Of a stretch of 64,000 nucleotides of DNA, positions 59,560 through 64,000 are shown one piece after another (position 1 is the first letter of the stretch; each line of letters opens with the position of its first letter). The notes under the pieces are model-generated. The model was not told the DNA's origin, made no database searches, and saw only the letters and a list, made by a program, of their open reading frames with translations. Location of the stretch: the NCBI RefSeq assembly GCF_017312725.1, contig NZ_BOPO01000130.1, positions 1 to 64,000 of the forward strand, read 5' to 3'. The position numbers and the translations under genes are program-made. This DNA comes from Actinocatenispora comari. Its GTDB lineage: Bacteria > Actinomycetota > Actinomycetes > Mycobacteriales > Micromonosporaceae.

Positions 59560-61299
59560 CTACTTGGCGTAGGCGCTGGTGTACTCCGGCCAGCCGCTGG
59601 ACAGACCCAGGTCCACACCGCCGACCTTGTTACCGACCAGCGTGTATTCCTTCTGGTAGTAGAACGGCACGACCGGCGCGTACTTCGTCATGATCTCCTT
59701 GTCCAGGTTGGCCCATTCCGGGGCCGCCTTGTCCGGAGCCATCAGGTTGATCTCGTCGATGCGCTTGTTGATGTCATCGGCGTTGAAGTACGAGTAGTCG
59801 TTGTTGCCCTGCGGAATGATCGTCCGGCCGTCGAACACCGGCGGGATGATCGTCGAACCGCTCGGCCAGTCCGAACCCCAACCGGCCAGGTAGAGGTCGT
59901 ACTGGTTGTTCTTGCGACCGATCTCGGTGTAGTAGCTCGCGCCGTCGATCGGCTTGAGCACGATCTTGAAACCGACCTTCTCCAGGCTGTTCTTCACGAT
60001 CGGCGCGTACTTCTGCCCGTTGGCGGTGTTGGTGTACGCGTACACCAGCTTCGGGTGCTTGCCGTTGAGCAGCTGCTTGGCCTTCGCCGGGTCGTACGGG
60101 TAGGCGTCGTACTTCTTGAAGCCCGACGTGGTCGGCGATTCCAAGGTGGTCGCCGGGTCGGCCTTCGCGCTGCCGCCGAGTGCCTGGATGTAGGACTTCT
60201 TGTCCAGGCCGTAGTTCAGCGCCTTGCGGATGTTGAGGTCCTTGATCCGCTGGTTGTTGATCGCCAGGTACCAGGTGAACTGGGTGTAACCGGCGCGGAC
60301 CTGCGGCTTCAGCGAGGCGTCGCCCTGCACCTTCTTGATCAGCGTCGAGTCGACACCGCCGGACGCCTGCATGATGCCGTAGGCGTCGTTGCCGTTGGAC
60401 GCGATCATCCGGTTGGTCTGCTGAACGGCGTCCGGCCCCATGTCGACCTCGAAGTGGTCCGGGTAGTTGTGCCGCAGCGGGTCGGTGTTCGGGTCCCAGT
60501 ACTTGTTCCGGCTCAGCACGATCTTGCTGTCCCGGTTGTACGTGTCGATCTTGTACGGGCCGGACGAGACCGGGTGCAGGTCGTACTTGGTCTTGGTGTC
60601 CTTCGCCTTCGGCACCGGGGCCGTGGTGCCCCAGGACGCCGCGTACGGCATGTCGCAGTGCGGCTTCTTGAAGTCGAAGGTGATCTTCTGGCCGGAGACC
60701 TTGACCCCCGGCGGCAGGTCCGAGCCGCCGTTGTAGGGGCCCTTGTAGGTCTTGTTGTAGGTGATGTCGTCGGCCAGCCACTGCTGGATGTAGTGCGGGC
60801 CGTCGGCCAGGTCCGGCGAGAACGACCGCGCCACGCCGTAGGCGACGTCCTTCGCGGTGATCGGCGTGCCGTCCTCGTACTTCAGCCCGTCCTTGAGGGT
60901 GAACTGCCACGAGGTGCACTTGCCGTTGGAGATGTCCTTGCCCGGGTCGGTGGCGAGGTCGCCGACCAGGGTGGACTTGTTGGTCTTCGGGTCGTCGACG
61001 AACGCGGTCAGCTGCCGCTGGATGAGCCGGCCGAAGACCTGGGCGTTGTTGACGTAGACGCGAGCCGGGTCCAGGTGCTCGAAGTCCTTCTCCTGGATCA
61101 GGTAGATCGTGCCGCCCTTCTTCGCACCGGCAACCGCCGGCGCAGGGCCCTTCGAGTCGGCTGCCGTGCCGATGCCGCCGGACTGCTTCTTGGCCTGGTC
61201 GCCCGGGCCGTTGCTCTCGCCCGTGTTCTTGCTGCAGGCTCCGAGCGCAGCGACGACAGCGACGGCGCCGAGGGCAGCCACAGCCATCCGTGGTCGCAT
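59560..61299 (-). CDS. SBP_bac_5 lipoprotein, array copy 5
   Basis: A 579-residue lipoprotein, the closest relative of copy 4: same signal peptide (MRPRMAVAALGAVAVVAALG, then C22-SKNTG) and C-terminus (KVGGVDLGLSSGWPEYTSAYAK). Core blocks: GGTIYLIQEKDFEHLDPAR, KDVAYGVARSFSPDLADGP, SSGPYKIDTYNRDSKIVLSRN and DWPSGSTIIPPVFDGRT. Differences from copy 4 cluster in the lobe around 190-200 and 300-330, where ligand contacts are expected in this fold (inference). The ribosome site GAGGAGGGG is strong. Confidence 0.92.
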   Translation of the reverse strand: MRPRMAVAALGAVAVVAALGACSKNTGESNGPGDQAKKQSGGIGTAADSKGPAPAVAGAKKGGTIYLIQEKDFEHLDPARVYVNNAQVFGRLIQRQLTAFVDDPKTNKSTLVGDLATDPGKDISNGKCTSWQFTLKDGLKYEDGTPITAKDVAYGVARSFSPDLADGPHYIQQWLADDITYNKTYKGPYNGGSDLPPGVKVSGQKITFDFKKPHCDMPYAASWGTTAPVPKAKDTKTKYDLHPVSSGPYKIDTYNRDSKIVLSRNKYWDPNTDPLRHNYPDHFEVDMGPDAVQQTNRMIASNGNDAYGIMQASGGVDSTLIKKVQGDASLKPQVRAGYTQFTWYLAINNQRIKDLNIRKALNYGLDKKSYIQALGGSAKADPATTLESPTTSGFKKYDAYPYDPAKAKQLLNGKHPKLVYAYTNTANGQKYAPIVKNSLEKVGFKIVLKPIDGASYYTEIGRKNNQYDLYLAGWGSDWPSGSTIIPPVFDGRTIIPQGNNDYSYFNADDINKRIDEINLMAPDKAAPEWANLDKEIMTKYAPVVPFYYQKEYTLVGNKVGGVDLGLSSGWPEYTSAYAK

Positions 61300-61397
61300 G
61301 TCTTCCCCTCCTCATCACACCGCGGCCGGACGGCGCACGGTAGGGCCGGACCGCCGGCACCCGCCTGTGAAATTAGTGGACCCACGGCCCGAACCCG

Positions 61398-61417
61398 TCA
61401 CGGCCGGCTAACGATTG
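61398..61417 (-). promoter_or_regulatory. Conserved 20-bp element upstream of array copy 5
   Basis: Identical to 59355-59374. On the minus strand, 21 bases separate its end from CTAATT, a -10-like box, the same spacing as in copy 4 (TTAACT). The intervening bases are mostly different except GTCCA next to the box, so the element itself appears conserved by selection or by recent duplication. Confidence 0.6.
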
Positions 61418-61450
61418 AGCGGCCATCACGGCACTTCGGGGCAGCAGAAA

Positions 61451-61481
61451 CGGGGGCCGGACCAGTACGATCCGACCCCCG
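61451..61481 (-). terminator. Hairpin with short T-stretch after array copy 6
   Basis: CGGGGGCCGGA (61451-61461) and TCCGACCCCCG (61471-61481) pair with one G-T. Read on the minus strand it is followed by TTTCT. It is about 40 bases past the copy 6 stop and is the most classical terminator in the array. Confidence 0.65.
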
Positions 61482-61518
61482 CTTTAAGAAACCCTTATTT
61501 CCGCGATCTGCAACCGAA

Positions 61519-63264
61519 TTACTTGCCGTTCTTCAGGTACGCATTGAAATATACCGGCCAGCCGGTGCTCTGTCCGATCTTCATGTTGCCGACGTTCGTT
61601 CCGTACAGTTGGTAGGCCTTGTCGTACCAAACCGGCACAACCGGCGCGTACTTGGTCATGATCTCTTTGTCGAGCTTCGCCCAGCCCGGTGCCGCCTCGG
61701 TGGCGGTCTGCTTGCTGAGCTTGTCGATCTGCGCGTTCACCGAGTCGTTGTTGAAGTACGGGTACGTCGAGTTGCCCTGGGCCTGGATGTTCCGGCCGTC
61801 GAACACCGGCGGAATGATCGTCGAACCGCTCGGCCAGTCCGAACCCCAGCCCGCGAAGTACAGGTCGTACTTGTTGTCCTTACGCCCGATCTCGGTGTAG
61901 TAGCTGGCCGCGTCGATCGGCTTCAGCACGACCTTGAAACCGATCTTCTGCAGCGTGCTCTGCACGTTGGTGGCGCGCTTCTGCCACTGCGCCGTGTTCG
62001 CGAACGCGAACACCAACTGCGGGTGCTTGCTGCCGAGCAGCTTCTTCGCCTTGTCCACGTTGTACGGGTAGGCGTCGTACTTCTGGAAGCCGATCGTGGT
62101 CGGCGACAGCAGCGTCGTCGCCGGGTCCCCGGCCGTACTGCCGCCGAGCGTCTGGATGAACGAGCGCCGGTCGAAGCCGTAGTTCAGCGCCTGGCGTTCC
62201 TTCAGATCGGTGATCCGCTGGTTGTTGATCGCCATGTACCAGACGAACTGGGTGTAGCCCGCGGCCACCCGGCTCTTCACCGCCGGGTCGCCCTGCACCG
62301 TCGGGATCAGCGCCGGCGGCACGTTCGCGCCCATCACCGCGTTCGCGCTCTTGCCCTGGCTCGCCTTGATCGAGTTCGCCTGCTGGTCCGCGTTCTGCCC
62401 GATGTCGGTCTCGAACGTGTCGAAGTACGCGTGCCGGACCGCGTCCGTCTTGGCGTCCCAGTACTTGTTGCGGACCAGCACCAGCTTGCTGTCCCGGGTG
62501 TAGCTCTGCACCTTGTACGGCCCGGACGAGAACGGGTGCAGGTCCAGCTTGGTGCGGGTGTCCTTCGCCTTCGGCAGCGGCGTCGTGGTCCCCCACGAGG
62601 CGGCGAACGGCATGTCGCAGTGCGGCTGCTTGAAGTTGAAGGTGATCTTGTTGCCGTCGACCTTGACCCCCGGCGGGATCGCGGCGCCGCCGTTGTACGG
62701 GCCCTTGTAGGTCTTGTTGTAACTGACGTCGTTGGCCAGCCACTGCTGGATGTAGTGCGGGCCCTCGGCCAGGTCCGGCGAGAACGACCGCGCGACCCCG
62801 TACGCCACGTCCGCGGCGGTGATCGGCGACCCGTCCTCGTACTTCAGGCCCTTCTTGAGGGTGAACTCCCACGCGGTGCACTTGGTACCGGTGGACACGT
62901 CCTTGCCCGGCGTCGTGGCCAGGTCACCGACGAGCTTCAGCTTCCCGTTGCCCTCGTCCTTGAACATCGTCAGGGTCCGGGCGAACAGGTTGATCACGGC
63001 GGTCGCGTTGTTCACGTAGGCCCGGGTCGGGTCCAGGTGATCGAAGTCCGCCTCCGCGTACTGATAGAGCGTGCCGCCGGTCTTCGCGCCGCTGATCGCC
63101 TTCGCCGGCCCCTGCGAGTCGGCCGGGTCGCTCGCGATCGAGCCGCTCTGCGTCGAGCCCTGACCGCCACCACCCTCGTTCGACCCGGTGTTCTTGCTGC
63201 AGGCACCGACCGTCGCCAACAGTGCGACGGCGCCTACGGCGGCAACTGCCAGCCGTGGTCGCAT
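61519..63264 (-). CDS. SBP_bac_5 lipoprotein, array copy 6
   Basis: A 581-residue lipoprotein with lipid C22 in ATVGACSKNTGSNE. Core blocks: GGTLYQYAEADFDHLDPTR, ADVAYGVARSFSPDLAEGP, SSGPYKVQSYTRDSKLVLVRN and DWPSGSTIIPPVFDGRN. The C-terminus NVGNMKIGQSTGWPVYFNAYLKNGK is distinct from copies 4-5, and codons for Asn, Gln and Lys are frequent. ATG 63264 follows GAGGGGGGAG. It is first in the series, and its upstream region carries a GTGACG/CGTCAC inverted repeat instead of the copy 4/5 element. The conservon GTPase gene ends upstream. Confidence 0.92.
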   Translation of the reverse strand: MRPRLAVAAVGAVALLATVGACSKNTGSNEGGGGQGSTQSGSIASDPADSQGPAKAISGAKTGGTLYQYAEADFDHLDPTRAYVNNATAVINLFARTLTMFKDEGNGKLKLVGDLATTPGKDVSTGTKCTAWEFTLKKGLKYEDGSPITAADVAYGVARSFSPDLAEGPHYIQQWLANDVSYNKTYKGPYNGGAAIPPGVKVDGNKITFNFKQPHCDMPFAASWGTTTPLPKAKDTRTKLDLHPFSSGPYKVQSYTRDSKLVLVRNKYWDAKTDAVRHAYFDTFETDIGQNADQQANSIKASQGKSANAVMGANVPPALIPTVQGDPAVKSRVAAGYTQFVWYMAINNQRITDLKERQALNYGFDRRSFIQTLGGSTAGDPATTLLSPTTIGFQKYDAYPYNVDKAKKLLGSKHPQLVFAFANTAQWQKRATNVQSTLQKIGFKVVLKPIDAASYYTEIGRKDNKYDLYFAGWGSDWPSGSTIIPPVFDGRNIQAQGNSTYPYFNNDSVNAQIDKLSKQTATEAAPGWAKLDKEIMTKYAPVVPVWYDKAYQLYGTNVGNMKIGQSTGWPVYFNAYLKNGK

Positions 63265-63373
63265 TCGTCTCCCCCCTCATCTCCAGGCCGCACACCGTTC
63301 GAGACGGGTACGACCGGGCGGTCGAGCATGCCGGAACGGACACTCGACCCCTGCCTGGACGGAGTTTAGGCGG

Positions 63374-63393
63374 GTGACGTAACTCACCGTCAC
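63374..63393. promoter_or_regulatory. GTGACG-N8-CGTCAC inverted repeat upstream of array copy 6
   Basis: Perfect 6-bp arms at 63374-63379 and 63388-63393. On the minus strand the sequence CTAAACT follows as a possible -10. It sits 110 bases before the copy 6 start, the same position as the 20-bp element in copies 4 and 5. Confidence 0.45.
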
Positions 63394-63473
63394 GCATTGG
63401 GAATTCTGAGTTCTGGCCCACTGGCCCCACCACCCCCGAACGGGGGTCGATCGTGACGGTGTACGCGCAGACA

Positions 63474-63509
63474 CGAAACCCCGCCCGGCCGGAGCCGAGC
63501 GGGGTTTCG
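63474..63509 (-). terminator. Terminator of the conservon GTPase gene
   Basis: CGAAACCCCGC (63474-63484) and GCGGGGTTTCG (63499-63509) are a perfect 11-bp stem, 18 bases past the GTPase stop. A second smaller hairpin, ACCCCCG-AA-CGGGGGT, is at 63432-63447. Confidence 0.7.
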
Positions 63510-63526
63510 AGCAGAACGCGGCCGCG

Positions 63527-64000
63527 CTACCGGGACGGCGCCACCGCACCGCGCCGCATCTTCAACACGTACTCCACCAGCGTGATCAGCACCTGCTTGG
63601 TGGATTCCCTACTGCGTGCGTCGCACGGGATCACCGGCACCTGCGCACCCACCGCAAGCGCCTCCCGGACGTCCTCCAGCTGGTGCAGCTGCACGCCGTC
63701 GAAGCAGTTCACCGCAACCAGGTACGGCAGGCCACGGTGCTCGAAGAAGTCGACCGCGGCGAAGCAGTCGGCCAGTCGTCGCGTGTCCACCAGTACGATC
63801 GCGCCGATCGCGCCGCGCACCAGCTCGTCCCACATGAACCAGAACCGGGTCTGCCCGGGGGTACCGAACAGATAGAGGATCAGGTCCTGGTCGATCGTGA
63901 TACGGCCGAAGTCCATCGCGACCGTCGTCGTGCTCTTGCCCGGCACTCCGGCAAGGTCGTCGACGGACGCGCTGGCCGAGGTCATGATGGCCTCGGTGGT
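63527..64000 (-). CDS. Conservon GTPase CvnD-like, N-terminus beyond window edge
   Basis: The visible 157 residues are the C-terminal part of a small MglA/Ras-like GTPase of the type encoded last in actinomycete conservons (sensor kinase, roadblock protein, DUF742, GTPase). MDFGRITIDQDLILYLFGTPG includes the DxxG-type G3 region, FWFMWDELVRGAIGAIVLVDTRRLADC follows, and NCFDG stands where NKxD is usual. The frame is open through base 64000, so the internal ATG at 63985 is not the start, and the P-loop lies outside. It may signal to a membrane sensor complex. Confidence 0.88.
   Translation of the reverse strand, partial: TTEAIMTSASASVDDLAGVPGKSTTTVAMDFGRITIDQDLILYLFGTPGQTRFWFMWDELVRGAIGAIVLVDTRRLADCFAAVDFFEHRGLPYLVAVNCFDGVQLHQLEDVREALAVGAQVPVIPCDARSRESTKQVLITLVEYVLKMRRGAVAPSR

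Noticed and set aside
51932-63264. Array as an assembly artefact or very recent amplification
   Set aside because: The copies differ throughout in protein sequence, lipobox surroundings, C-termini and intergenic DNA, so they are real and not recent duplicates.
51932-63264. Nickel-binding (NikA) identity for the array lipoproteins
   Set aside because: No nickel permease, regulator or nickel enzyme is near, and the family signature alone does not separate nickel, peptide and glycoside binders.
60055-63369. A 1104-codon plus-strand reading frame over array copies 5 and 6
   Set aside because: It is antisense to two clear lipoproteins, Val/Arg/Gly/Leu-rich and without motifs; similar shadows occur over other array copies, as expected for paralogs.

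Overview
The window is chromosomal DNA of a high-GC (about 70% or more) actinomycete. Hopanoid and mycothiol genes, a CysM/CysO/Mec sulfur-carrier cysteine pathway, actinobacterial FdxC, DUF3117 and DUF397 proteins, an XRE/DUF5753 regulator and a conservon-type GTPase together suggest a filamentous actinobacterium, perhaps Micromonosporaceae. That family assignment is inference. I see no rRNA, tRNA, CRISPR array, insertion sequence or phage gene.

Layout. 0-3.4 kb: the end of a membrane-protein gene, then a minus-strand run clpS, DUF2017, mec, cysO, cysM, in the same order as in Mycobacterium tuberculosis. 3.6-13.5 kb: a hopanoid operon (dxs, hpnC, hpnD, hpnE, polyprenyl diphosphate synthase, shc, hpnG, hpnH) with almost every junction overlapping. 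13.8-19.3 kb: a lpqY-sugA-sugB-sugC type trehalose importer followed by a GlgA/GlgM glycosyltransferase. 19.3-31.4 kb: accessory genes, namely a flavin monooxygenase, a DNA-glycosylase-like protein, a MarR/SnoaL divergon, a NarL-type two-component pair, an esterase, PepA, and a PaaX/PaaG-like pair with a clear operator. 28.6-50 kb: interspersed housekeeping genes that run, in reverse order, like the M. tuberculosis Rv1170-Rv1212 block: glgA, DUF3117, tagA, DivIVA-like, folP2, LOG proteins, dapE, dapD, fdxC, an aminotransferase (dapC) and mshB. Lysine/DAP, cell-wall and redox metabolism dominate here.

50-51.8 kb holds an XRE/DUF397 regulatory module facing a small-ORF pair that begins inside a strong hairpin. 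51.9-63.3 kb is the most unusual part: six tandem, co-directional, diverged copies of a SBP_bac_5 (oligopeptide-type) solute-binding lipoprotein, with no permease or ATPase beside them. A seventh copy lies at 39.2 kb, divergent from an S9 prolyl oligopeptidase. One copy has an apparent one-base C-terminal frameshift. Two copies share an identical 20-bp upstream element at a fixed distance from a -10-like box, and another copy has a LacI-type palindrome. The array may be a diversified set of peptide-capture lipoproteins that use a distant transporter or serve in sensing. The right edge cuts the conservon GTPase gene.

All product names come from reading translated sequence and remembered family features; no searches were run.
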